Assembly: GCA_963525745.1 (NCBI GenBank)
Contig: CAURMH010000034.1
Location: 1-17,656 of the forward strand
DNA length: 17,656 bases
Reading direction: 5' to 3'
DNA from: CAURMH01 sp963525745
Lineage (GTDB): Bacteria; Pseudomonadota; Gammaproteobacteria; Enterobacterales; Pasteurellaceae
The translations under genes were made by a program, and so were the position numbers. The notes beneath the pieces are model-generated. The model did no database searches, was not told where the DNA came from, and saw only the letters and a list, made by a program, of their open reading frames with translations. How positions within the stretch are numbered: position 1 is the first letter of the stretch; the number at the start of each line of letters is the position of its first letter. Below are positions 1 through 7,015 of this stretch, piece by piece.

Positions 1-955
1 GAATTGATGCGGGCGTATAGCCGCGACGACGCAATCCGGAAATCGTCGGCATACGCGGATCATTCCAACCATCAACAATATTTTCTTCAACTAACTTCAA
101 CAATTTACGTTTAGAGGTCAGCGTATATTCCAGATTCAAACGGGAAAATTCGTATTGATGCGGTAGCGGGCGCGTAATCGAAATATGTTCTAACACCCAA
201 TCATATAAGCGGCGATTATCTTGAAACTCCAATGTACAAAGCGAATGAGTTATCCCTTCAATCGCATCGGAAATACAATGCGTGAAATCATACATCGGAT
301 AAATACACCACTTATCGCCCGTTTGATGATGATGCGCAAATTTGATCCGATATAACACCGGATCGCGCATCACGATAAACGGCGACGCCATATCAATTTT
401 TGCGCGCAAACTGGCTTTGCCCTCAGCAAATTCGCCATTTTTCATCTTTTCAAACAAGACCAGATTTTCCGCCACGCTGCGATCACGGAACGGACTATCT
501 TTACCCGGCTCGGTCAATGTGCCGCGATATTCACGCATTTGTTCCGGCGAAAGCTCATCCACATAGGCCAAACCTTTTTCAATTAATTCAATGGCATAAC
601 CGTACAATCGATCGAAATAATCCGACGCATAACGAGGCTCACCGGCCCACTTAAATCCAAGCCATTCGACATCCGCCTTAATCGAATCCACATATTCGAC
701 TTCTTCCTTAGTCGGGTTTGTGTCGTCAAAGCGTAAATTACATAACCCTTGATAATCTCGCGCAATTCCAAAATTCAAACAAATAGATTTTGCATGGCCG
801 ATGTGCAAATATCCATTAGGCTCAGGCGGAAAGCGCGTATAGACATGCTCGTATTTCCCTGAGGCTAAATCCTCATCAATAATTTGGCGAATAAAATTAG
901 ACGGACGCACCCTGTCGTTTTTTTCATCGTTTTTAAGTTCAAAAGAGTCAATCAT
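1..955 (-). CDS. glnS: Glutaminyl-tRNA synthetase, N-terminal part (runs off left edge)
   Basis: Class I aminoacyl-tRNA synthetase that charges tRNA(Gln) with glutamine in the cytoplasm. The first 318 codons are visible; family members are about 550 residues, so the anticodon-binding C-terminus lies outside the window. The protein starts MIDSFELKND and carries the signature RFPPEPNGYLHIGHAKS, with the ATP-binding HIGH motif at residues 51-54. The second ATP-binding motif appears as LTSKR at residues 279-283, where E. coli has VMSKR. The start is the ATG at 953-955; the Shine-Dalgarno sequence before it is weak. The N-terminus is about 11 residues longer than E. coli GlnS, and an in-frame GTG at codon 16 is a less likely alternative. 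The gene is transcribed divergently from the competence operon, from a promoter at 988-1016. No frameshift is seen. Confidence 0.97.
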   Translation of the reverse strand, partial: MIDSFELKNDEKNDRVRPSNFIRQIIDEDLASGKYEHVYTRFPPEPNGYLHIGHAKSICLNFGIARDYQGLCNLRFDDTNPTKEEVEYVDSIKADVEWLGFKWAGEPRYASDYFDRLYGYAIELIEKGLAYVDELSPEQMREYRGTLTEPGKDSPFRDRSVAENLVLFEKMKNGEFAEGKASLRAKIDMASPFIVMRDPVLYRIKFAHHHQTGDKWCIYPMYDFTHCISDAIEGITHSLCTLEFQDNRRLYDWVLEHISITRPLPHQYEFSRLNLEYTLTSKRKLLKLVEENIVDGWNDPRMPTISGLRRRGYTPASI

Positions 956-987
956 AATATTTCATCGATTAAGTTAAAAATGACTTC

Positions 988-1016
988 ATTCTACAAGCTA
1001 ACCCCCCTATGTGCAA
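988..1016 (-). promoter_or_regulatory. Probable sigma-70 promoter of glnS
   Basis: On the minus strand a -35 box TTGCAC (1011-1016) and a -10 box TAGAAT (988-993) are separated by exactly 17 bases. Transcription would start near 981, leaving a 5' leader of about 26 bases before the glnS ATG. The boxes are seen directly; promoter activity is inferred. Confidence 0.6.
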
Positions 1017-1072
1017 GACAGGGAAGGGAGTAAAAGAAATAAAGGAAGGAAAAAGAAACGAACTTAAAATCG

Positions 1073-1081
1073 ACCGCACTT
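1073..1081 (-). repeat. DNA uptake signal sequence (perfect 9-base core)
   Basis: ACCGCACTT, the reverse complement of the Haemophilus-type uptake core AAGTGCGGT. It is intergenic, 65 bases left of the competence operator, and inverted relative to the copy at 1234-1242. Confidence 0.95.
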
Positions 1082-1145
1082 TTCCATAACTCTCAAACAG
1101 GCAGATAACATTCTAATTCAAAAAAATTTCCCATTGATAAATTTT

Positions 1146-1161
1146 TGCGATCCGGATCGTA
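1146..1161 (+). promoter_or_regulatory. CRP-S (Sxy-dependent) competence operator of comNOPQ
   Basis: TGCGATCCGGATCGTA is a near-perfect palindrome with half-sites TGCGA and TCGTA around a 6-base spacer, flanked by T-rich and A-rich arms. This matches the Pasteurellaceae CRP-S consensus (TGCGA-N6-TCGCA), which differs from the ordinary CRP site (TGTGA-N6-TCACA) and needs the coactivator Sxy/TfoX as well as CRP-cAMP. In H. influenzae the homologous pseudopilin operon belongs to this competence regulon. A -10-like TATATA lies at 1187-1192, which puts the operator about 41-46 bases upstream of the likely start of transcription, where a class II activator site belongs. Binding itself is inferred. 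Confidence 0.85.
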
Positions 1162-1186
1162 AAGACAATTTGAGGGAGTTGGTTTG

Positions 1187-1192
1187 TATATA
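1187..1192 (+). promoter_or_regulatory. Possible -10 box of the comN promoter
   Basis: TATATA preceded by a TG dinucleotide, about 25 bases right of the CRP-S site. No good -35 box is present at the expected distance, as expected for an activator-dependent promoter. The exact hexamer is uncertain because the stretch is a run of alternating T and A. Confidence 0.4.
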
Positions 1193-1233
1193 TGAAGCGG
1201 ATTAAAGTGTTTCTAAAAGGAAAATAAAGCGTA

Positions 1234-1242
1234 AAGTGCGGT
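1234..1242 (+). repeat. DNA uptake signal sequence (perfect core)
   Basis: AAGTGCGGT in the 5' leader of comN, just upstream of its ribosome-binding site. It is inverted relative to the copy at 1073-1081, and the two bracket the competence operator. Confidence 0.95.
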
Positions 1243-1260
1243 TAAAAATAGGGGAGTTTA

Positions 1261-1767
1261 ATGAAAGGTTTTACATTGTTAGAAGCATTAATCAGCCTTT
1301 TTATTATTTCCGTTGTGTTACTTTTTTCTATGCCGTATTGGCAGCAAAGTGAACAACAATTTTTACAAAAAGAGCAGCAAAATCTTTATCTTTTCCTTCG
1401 TACAATTCAAGCGCGCGCAGAAAATTCGTCACAAATTTGGCTGATTCTGGCTAATCGTAATCCGGTAAATAATGAATGGTGTCTTACTGCGCAGGTTAAG
1501 CGCAATCAATTATGCAATTGCCTTACGCGGCAACCTTGCGAAAAGTCGCTTTACGCACATTTTTATTATCCTCAATTTCCGCAAAAAACCGTCTTGATTA
1601 GTCCGAAATGGTATCCCACCGAGGTGGCCCGTTTTAACGGTTCGCGTAATACGATTGATGCGAACTGTTTTGTATTGCAGGCCGGCAGGCAGAGAACGTT
1701 ATTTTCATTTTTTAATATCGGTACGATCAGATTAAAAAGTGGTCAACCGGCCAGCGCTTGTAGCTAA
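1261..1767 (+). CDS. comN: Competence pseudopilin ComN (PpdA-like, GspH/FimT type)
   Basis: Minor type IV pilin-like protein, 168 residues, expected to be cut by the prepilin peptidase and to sit in the inner membrane or the base of the uptake pseudopilus. It begins MKGFTLLEALISLFIISVV. The very short leader MKG is followed by a canonical prepilin motif (Gly-3/Phe-4, with Glu at +5 of the mature protein) and a hydrophobic helix of about 20 residues. The globular part has several cysteines, including a CNC pair and a CFV near the C-terminus, which suggests disulfides. The start ATG is preceded by GGGGAG. Gene order (four pseudopilins then recC) matches E. coli ppdA-ppdB-ygdB-ppdC-recC and the H. 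influenzae comNOPQ-recC locus, so the name rests mainly on position and the N-terminal motif. It is first in the operon behind the CRP-S site. Confidence 0.88.
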   Translation: MKGFTLLEALISLFIISVVLLFSMPYWQQSEQQFLQKEQQNLYLFLRTIQARAENSSQIWLILANRNPVNNEWCLTAQVKRNQLCNCLTRQPCEKSLYAHFYYPQFPQKTVLISPKWYPTEVARFNGSRNTIDANCFVLQAGRQRTLFSFFNIGTIRLKSGQPASACS

Positions 1768-1786
1768 TGCTTAGGAAAGAACACGA

Positions 1787-2518
1787 ATGAGAGGTTTAAC
1801 GATTCCAATTGTAAAGGGGCAAACTTTAATCGGATTACTGGTTTCATTGGCGCTGGCGACGATATTTTTGCTGACTCTTAGTCAATTTTATACCCATATT
1901 CAAATTCAAAATCGCGATATTGTGCTGCGTCTTTCACTGCAAGCCGAAATGCAGCGAATTTTGCAACTGATTGCGAAAGATTTGCGTCGTGCCGGGTTTC
2001 GGGCGGTGAATGAAAAATTGATTCAATCTAATTTGTCGTTATTTGAATTGGATTCAAAAGGGACGGCAATAACGATTTCTCAGGCGAATAATGCGCCGCA
2101 AAATAGTTGTGTTCTCTTTTTCTATGACTTGAATGCAAACGGTTGCATTGGTGAAAAATATACCGCTAATAATTGTATGGCGGGTGGAAGGAATGAGGCG
2201 AAGTCTATTGAAAAAGAGTTGTTCGGTTATAAGTTGAACGGGAAAATGGTGGAAACACGACAAACGTATAAAAGTGCGGTCGATTCCCGTTGTGATTCCG
2301 TCGAATGCAAACGCTATCTGGCGCAGCAAACTTGTAATGCCGGCGGGGGCTGGACGGATTTGTTCGATGAAAAGGAATTTGAGGTGTCGCAGTTAATTTT
2401 TACACCGTTGGCGAATAATCGAGGCATTGAAGTGAGGCTGTCGGCAAATTTGGTTCAACGCAAGGACATTCGTTACGACAGCAGTATTGTCATTCCCTTG
2501 TTGAATCAGGAACCGTAA
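1787..2518 (+). CDS. comO: Competence pseudopilin ComO (PpdB/PilW-like)
   Basis: Second pseudopilin of the operon, 243 residues. The likely leader is MRGLTIPIVKG, cut before QTLIGLLVSLALATIFLL. The +5 position is Gly instead of the usual Glu. The hydrophobic helix is about residues 14-31. The region with SCVLFFYDLNANG resembles the conserved segment of PilW/PpdB-type minor pilins. Nine or so cysteines downstream suggest disulfide bonding. An AGGA ribosome-binding site lies 10 bases before the ATG, 19 bases after comN. The stop codon overlaps the comP start by one base (TAATG), implying translational coupling. An uptake sequence lies inside the gene at 2272-2280 and encodes Ser-Ala-Val. Confidence 0.87.
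   Translation: MRGLTIPIVKGQTLIGLLVSLALATIFLLTLSQFYTHIQIQNRDIVLRLSLQAEMQRILQLIAKDLRRAGFRAVNEKLIQSNLSLFELDSKGTAITISQANNAPQNSCVLFFYDLNANGCIGEKYTANNCMAGGRNEAKSIEKELFGYKLNGKMVETRQTYKSAVDSRCDSVECKRYLAQQTCNAGGGWTDLFDEKEFEVSQLIFTPLANNRGIEVRLSANLVQRKDIRYDSSIVIPLLNQEP
2272..2280 (+). repeat. DNA uptake signal sequence (perfect core)
   Basis: AAGTGCGGT within comO, read in the frame that gives Lys-Ser-Ala-Val. Confidence 0.95.
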
Positions 2519-3228
2519 TGCGAAAAGGAAATCAATGGATGTTAAAGGCAAAACCACAAAAGGGCATCGTAACATTGACGGCATTGATTTTGTTGTCCGG
2601 CATGTTGGTCGCTTTTTTATTGTTTCAGGGAAATTATTTGCATGGCTACCTTGAACAAGCGGTGCAACGCAAAGATTATGTGACGAGAAGCTTGATATTA
2701 CAGCAAAAAAGTCTTGCGGAAAGGGGATCTGTTTGCCGTAAACTGCCATTAAATTTGACAGAAAAAGTTAAGCAGGTCAATTTTGAGTTAGCCGGTGCGG
2801 AAGATAAATTAAATTATTCCGTGTGGTGTCTACGTGCGATGCTATTTAAAAAAGCGCCGACAAAAGGCATGAATGAGGGTGATTATTCTACTTTTATCGT
2901 TGAGGCGAATCTTGCCCTTTTTCGACCGCACTTTTCGGTATTAAAAGCGCCTTTAGAATCAAATGCAACGCCGCAAATCTACTGGTTTGATAAGACCCAA
3001 TCACAGTGGACGATTAACGGCACGTTGAGCGGTATTCTTATTGCAGAAGGCGATTTGGAACTGTTCGGTAAAGGAAAATTGAGTGGGGCGGTGATTACGG
3101 GCGGTAAATTAAAGGCGGATAAAAACATCTCTATCACTTATAGTAAATCAACCGTGTCGAATTTAATGCAAAAATATAGTCAATGGCAATTAGCGGAGAA
3201 AAGCTGGAATGATCTTAATCCCGAATAA
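2518..3228 (+). CDS. comP: Competence pseudopilin ComP (YgdB position) with a beta-repeat tail
   Basis: Third protein of the pseudopilin operon, 236 residues. The leader ends at KPQKG (Gly-16) and is followed by a hydrophobic helix IVTLTALILLSGMLVAFLLF; the +5 residue is Thr, not Glu. The C-terminal third (about 166-208) alternates Gly-rich turns with short hydrophobic strands (for example SGILIAEGDLELFG and SGAVITGGKLKA), which looks like a beta-hairpin or beta-solenoid repeat. The ATG at 2518 has AGGAA six bases upstream inside the comO end; a second Met at codon 8 is a possible alternative start. Assignment rests on the operon position (ygdB in E. coli) and prepilin-like N-terminus; sequence similarity to YgdB itself is not obvious by eye. 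It overlaps comQ by 20 bases. Confidence 0.8.
   Translation: MRKGNQWMLKAKPQKGIVTLTALILLSGMLVAFLLFQGNYLHGYLEQAVQRKDYVTRSLILQQKSLAERGSVCRKLPLNLTEKVKQVNFELAGAEDKLNYSVWCLRAMLFKKAPTKGMNEGDYSTFIVEANLALFRPHFSVLKAPLESNATPQIYWFDKTQSQWTINGTLSGILIAEGDLELFGKGKLSGAVITGGKLKADKNISITYSKSTVSNLMQKYSQWQLAEKSWNDLNPE
2925..2933 (-). repeat. DNA uptake signal sequence (perfect core)
   Basis: ACCGCACTT inside comP; in the gene's frame it is part of Arg-Pro-His-Phe. Confidence 0.95.
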
Positions 3229-3508
3229 AGGTATGGGCATGCTGAGTTTTTTAGTCACATTAATGATATTTGGTTTTTTATTTACAGCTATCGGTAAATG
3301 GTCAGCCAATCAGCGACAACACGCCGCTGTAATTTATCAACAATATCAAGCGATTCAAATCGCGGAAAATCAAGGACAGCGGCAATTTCTTGATTTGTCG
3401 TGTGAAAGTAATGTCCGTCAAAACGCACTGCACTTCACTGTCGATTGTTCGGGAAATAAGATTACTGTGCGATACCCATTGGGTGAAATTTCATTGAAAA
3501 CGGAGTAA
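3209..3508 (+). CDS. comQ: Competence pseudopilin ComQ (PpdC-like)
   Basis: Small pseudopilin, 99 residues, last of the four before recC. The leader MILIPNKG is followed by a hydrophobic helix (MGMLSFLVTLMIFGFLFTAIG); the +5 position is Ser instead of Glu. The short globular domain has two cysteines (DLSCES and VDCSGN), in the same late positions as the two in E. coli PpdC, so one disulfide is plausible. The ATG lies inside the end of comP (20-base overlap), with GGAG 12-15 bases upstream, so translation is probably coupled. Forty bases separate it from recC. Confidence 0.82.
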   Translation: MILIPNKGMGMLSFLVTLMIFGFLFTAIGKWSANQRQHAAVIYQQYQAIQIAENQGQRQFLDLSCESNVRQNALHFTVDCSGNKITVRYPLGEISLKTE

Positions 3509-3538
3509 ACTAACGCAACGTTTTAACCCACCGGTAAT

Positions 3539-3542
3539 AGGA
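3539..3542 (+). promoter_or_regulatory. Ribosome-binding site that fixes the recC TTG start
   Basis: AGGA six bases before the TTG at 3549. No ATG occurs near this point in the recC frame, and the protein read from the TTG aligns with the known RecC N-terminus (MLRVYHSN in E. coli, MFTTYYSN here). Confidence 0.7.
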
Positions 3543-3548
3543 CGCGCG

Positions 3549-6500
3549 TTGTTCACCACATATTATTCAAATCGGCTTGAAAAACAAAAAGATATTCTGT
3601 TGTATTTGCTGGAAAGCTTACCGCTTGAAGATCCGCTGCAGCAGGAAATTATTTTAGTGCAAAGTCCCGGCATGGCGCAGTGGTTGCAAATGGAAATGGC
3701 CAAACGTCAGGGCATTGCGGCAAATATTCGTTTTCCTATGCCGGCAACGTTTATCTGGCAGCTTTATACGGATAATTTCAACGACATTGAATCACATAAT
3801 CCCTTTGATAAACAGCTGATGGTATGGCATCTCATGCGTCTGTTACCAACGCTTTTAGATTCGCCGCCTTTTACGCCGTTACGCAAATATCTGGAGAGCT
3901 CACCTCATTCGGCGCAATATAAACTCTACCAATTAAGCGAAAAAATAGCCGCACTTTTTGATCAATATTTAGTTTATCGTCCGGAATGGATTCGACGTTG
4001 GGAACACGATCTGACGCTTGATTTCCCTCAGGCGCAAAGTTCACACAATGAACGTTCGACGCTGCGGATTCAGGAGCATAGCCGCTGGCAGGGCATATTA
4101 TGGCGAGCGCTTGCGGAAACGATACATTCGAGCAAAGAAGCCCCCCATCAACACCGCGCAGCCTTAAACGAGCGCTTTTTGGCGCTATTGGCTGCTCCGC
4201 AGGCACAAAAAAAACTACCGCCACGTATTTTTATTTTTGGCATTTCGGCCCTTCCCGGCGTTTATCTTAACCTTTTTCAGGAAATTTCAACCGAGTGTGA
4301 TGTCCATCTTTTTTTCCAAAATCCAAGTCAGGAATATTGGGGAGATATTCGGGATCAGCGCGCTCAATATTTACAAACCCGCCGGCGTATTCATTTTGAC
4401 ACACACACCGATACGCCATTATTTTCATCTCGGCAACTCGAACAAATCGCGCAAGGCCGGCTTGATATCACCGCACAAAATGAGCATTTACTCATGGGCA
4501 ATCCGCTATTGGCCTCGTGGGGAAAAATGGGGCGTGATTTCTTGTATTTGCTTTTGCGTGATGAGGAACGCGTGTCAAGTTATGCCATTGAAGCTTATGA
4601 GCCTTATCGTGACAATACGCTGCTTGGTCGATTACAAAACGAAATTTTAACCTTAGCGCCGACACATTCAACGCAAAACTTAACGAAAAATGACCGCACT
4701 TTAACGATTCATCGCTGCCATAGTGCAATGCGCGAAGTAGAGGTTTTGCAGGATTATTTGTTGGCGCTGTTTAATCAAAACCGCGACAAAGCCGAAGATG
4801 AACGTATTACGCCGAAAGATGTTGTCGTCATGGCGGCGGACATTAATCGATATCTGCCTTATATTCAAGCCGTTTTCGGCCAAAAACAAACTGATCTTCC
4901 GGCGATTCCTTTTTCTGTTTCCGATCATCGCCTGTCGCAAAGTGATGTGCTGGTTTCCACTTATTTGACCTTTTTACATTTATATGAAAGCCGATTTAGC
5001 GCAGAAGAGATCCTTGCGTTGCTTGATGTGCCGGCAGTGCGTGAACGTTTTCGAATTGAATTGACCGATTTGGCGCAAATTCGCCACTGGGTGAGGGAAT
5101 CCGGCATTCGTTTCGGTTTAAATAAGGACAGTGACTCGACACAAATGAATTACAATTCCTGGCAAGCCGGTTTAGAGCGCATGCTGCTGGGGAATGCATT
5201 GCGTGAAAATAACGGCGTTTGGCAACAAAGTTTAGGTCTGGATAGCAGTTACGGTTTAAAAGGGCAGGTTGTCGGCGAATTGGTTCAGTTTTTTACGCGG
5301 CTGACACAATGGGCGAAAACGCTGGAAACATCACATACGGCGGAACAATGGCGGCAGTTATTAATTCGTTTATTAGATGATTTTTTCGTATCGAACGATG
5401 ACACCAACGAGGCCTTACTTTACCTCCAGGATACAATTAATACCTGGGCGGAAGCGCTGCAAACGGCAAACTTTGATCAGCCGCTACAAATTGACGTGGT
5501 TGCCGATGTAATGTGTAAACGCTTGTCAGAAGCGGCAACGAGCCTGACGTTTTTATCGGGAAAGGTGAATTTTTGTACATTGTTACCGATGCGTTCTATT
5601 CCGTTTAAAGTGGTCTGTTTGCTTGGTATGAACGACGGCGATTTTCCGCGCTTACAAACGCCGGAGAGTTTTGATTTAATGCAATACGATGTGCGTAAAG
5701 GCGACCGTGTTCATCGTGACGATGATCGCTATTTATTTTTAGAAGCGCTATTGGCGGCACGCAATTATTTTTACATAAGTTATGTCGGACGTTCTATGAT
5801 TGATAATCAAGTTCGGGCGCCGTCAGTATTAGTCGGACAATTACTGGATTATGTTAACAACGGCGATAATACCGAGGAAGCGCCACTTCACGTTATTGAA
5901 CATACGATGACGCCGTTTAATCCGCTCAACTTTTTGCCTGAAATTAACGACGGGATGATGAAAAATAATGACTCCTACCGCACGTTTAATCGCCAATGGC
6001 TGCCGTTATTAAATAAGCCGGCAATCTTAACCGAATTTACCTCTCCACTGCCTTCTGCCCATGAGGAAGCAGGTGAAACCATCAATATTGAATTAGCGGA
6101 TTTGGTGCGTTTTGTGGAAAATCCCGTGCGCTTTTTCTTTGAACGACAATTAGGGGTTTATTTTTATGACGACGAACAACCGATTGCCGATAGTGAAAAT
6201 TTTGCACTATCGGGTTTGGAACGCAATGCGGTCGGCCGAGCACTGGTGTCTTTAAAAGAAAGCGAATTTGATGATTATTTTGACCGTCAGCAAATAAAAG
6301 GCCTCCTGCCGCGAGCCGAATTTGCCGCCGTATATGCGGCCGAAGTGCGGTCGGAAGTTTTAGCGTTTCAACAAAAAATTCAAAATTATCAGGATACAAC
6401 AAGTGAGCCGGTGGATCTTGAAATTAAAACCACACGGGGAAAAATTCGGCTAACGGGTTATATCGAACAATTGGTCGGTGCGCAAAAACAATACGTAGAA

Positions 6501-6938
6501 TGGCGTTTTGCCACATATAAAGAACGCTATTTGATTCGCCCGTGGATTTATTATTTAATTCAGATATTGCTACGCGAGGAGGCGGTTGCGCCATTGTTGA
6601 TAACCAAGGAAGGAGAACGAACGCTAAAAACAATGGAAAAAACGACCGCACTTGCCCAATTACAAATCTATCTGGAAGCCTATTTAGCCGGTCGTTCGCA
6701 AATTCAATTAGTGCCGACGGTTATGGATAAAATCAGTCGATTCATGCCGAAAGAAGGGGATGAATTAACCTTGAATACGATTTTAAGTTTGGCACAGAAT
6801 GACGAATATCGCTATTACCAAGCCGATCCTTACTGGGTGCGCGTGTTGGCGCAAACCGATGTATTTAATTACGCGGAGGCGCGCGAGGCATTAAGTGCTC
6901 GCGTAAAAGAATGGTTCGCTCAAATGCTGGAAAAATAA
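3549..6938 (+). CDS. recC: RecBCD enzyme subunit RecC
   Basis: Subunit of the RecBCD (exonuclease V) helicase-nuclease, which binds double-strand ends, unwinds and degrades linear DNA, and recognises Chi to load RecA. The protein has 1129 residues, close to E. coli RecC (1122). Conserved blocks include LVQSPGMAQWLQ and GIAANIRFPMPATFIW (residues 36-70) and VCLLGMNDGDFPR near residue 690. RecC has the fold of a helicase but no ATPase activity. The start is an unusual TTG, supported by an AGGA site and by alignment with E. coli MLRVYHSN. recC is not next to recB and recD here but directly follows the competence pseudopilins, so at least some of its transcription probably comes from the comN promoter. 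Three perfect uptake sequences lie inside the gene. Confidence 0.97.
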   Translation: MFTTYYSNRLEKQKDILLYLLESLPLEDPLQQEIILVQSPGMAQWLQMEMAKRQGIAANIRFPMPATFIWQLYTDNFNDIESHNPFDKQLMVWHLMRLLPTLLDSPPFTPLRKYLESSPHSAQYKLYQLSEKIAALFDQYLVYRPEWIRRWEHDLTLDFPQAQSSHNERSTLRIQEHSRWQGILWRALAETIHSSKEAPHQHRAALNERFLALLAAPQAQKKLPPRIFIFGISALPGVYLNLFQEISTECDVHLFFQNPSQEYWGDIRDQRAQYLQTRRRIHFDTHTDTPLFSSRQLEQIAQGRLDITAQNEHLLMGNPLLASWGKMGRDFLYLLLRDEERVSSYAIEAYEPYRDNTLLGRLQNEILTLAPTHSTQNLTKNDRTLTIHRCHSAMREVEVLQDYLLALFNQNRDKAEDERITPKDVVVMAADINRYLPYIQAVFGQKQTDLPAIPFSVSDHRLSQSDVLVSTYLTFLHLYESRFSAEEILALLDVPAVRERFRIELTDLAQIRHWVRESGIRFGLNKDSDSTQMNYNSWQAGLERMLLGNALRENNGVWQQSLGLDSSYGLKGQVVGELVQFFTRLTQWAKTLETSHTAEQWRQLLIRLLDDFFVSNDDTNEALLYLQDTINTWAEALQTANFDQPLQIDVVADVMCKRLSEAATSLTFLSGKVNFCTLLPMRSIPFKVVCLLGMNDGDFPRLQTPESFDLMQYDVRKGDRVHRDDDRYLFLEALLAARNYFYISYVGRSMIDNQVRAPSVLVGQLLDYVNNGDNTEEAPLHVIEHTMTPFNPLNFLPEINDGMMKNNDSYRTFNRQWLPLLNKPAILTEFTSPLPSAHEEAGETINIELADLVRFVENPVRFFFERQLGVYFYDDEQPIADSENFALSGLERNAVGRALVSLKESEFDDYFDRQQIKGLLPRAEFAAVYAAEVRSEVLAFQQKIQNYQDTTSEPVDLEIKTTRGKIRLTGYIEQLVGAQKQYVEWRFATYKERYLIRPWIYYLIQILLREEAVAPLLITKEGERTLKTMEKTTALAQLQIYLEAYLAGRSQIQLVPTVMDKISRFMPKEGDELTLNTILSLAQNDEYRYYQADPYWVRVLAQTDVFNYAEAREALSARVKEWFAQMLEK
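4693..4701 (-). repeat. DNA uptake signal sequence (perfect core)
   Basis: ACCGCACTT inside recC, read as Asp-Arg-Thr-Leu. Confidence 0.95.
6343..6351 (+). repeat. DNA uptake signal sequence (perfect core)
   Basis: AAGTGCGGT inside recC, read as Glu-Val-Arg-Ser. Confidence 0.95.
6645..6653 (-). repeat. DNA uptake signal sequence (perfect core)
   Basis: ACCGCACTT inside recC, read as Thr-Thr-Ala-Leu. It is the last perfect copy before a gap of about 3.6 kb. Confidence 0.95.
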
Positions 6939-7015
6939 GCAAATAAAGAGCAGTGAATAAATATTGTTACCGCGCCGTTTTTGTTAAGATGGCGTCTTTT
7001 GAAATAAGAGGTTTT

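Larger units (their letters stand above)
956..1260. promoter_or_regulatory. Divergent control region between glnS and comN
   Basis: This 305-base gap without a gene separates glnS (leftward) from the comNOPQ operon (rightward). It contains, from left to right, the glnS promoter (988-1016), a purine-rich tract (1020-1058), an uptake sequence in reverse orientation (1073-1081), a CRP-S type palindrome (1146-1161), a possible -10 box TATATA (1187-1192) and a forward uptake sequence (1234-1242). A GGGGAG ribosome-binding site precedes comN. I see no small ORF or RNA gene in it. Confidence 0.8.

Noticed and set aside
2393..2749. 118-codon open frame on the minus strand across comO and comP
   Set aside because: Antisense to two coupled pseudopilin genes, with no start signals; a shadow frame.
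3950..3958. Near-match uptake cores such as GCCGCACTT here, GAGTGCGGT in nrdR and AACGCACTT in dgkA
   Set aside because: Each has one mismatch; only perfect 9-base cores were annotated.
3871..4224. 117-codon open frame on the minus strand inside recC
   Set aside because: It lies fully within a well-supported gene, has no ribosome-binding site and resembles no family I know.
6953..7015. Possible longer NrdR starting at GTG 6953
   Set aside because: NrdR proteins start MxCPxC, which the ATG at 7016 gives; the extra 21 residues resemble nothing and cover the probable promoter.
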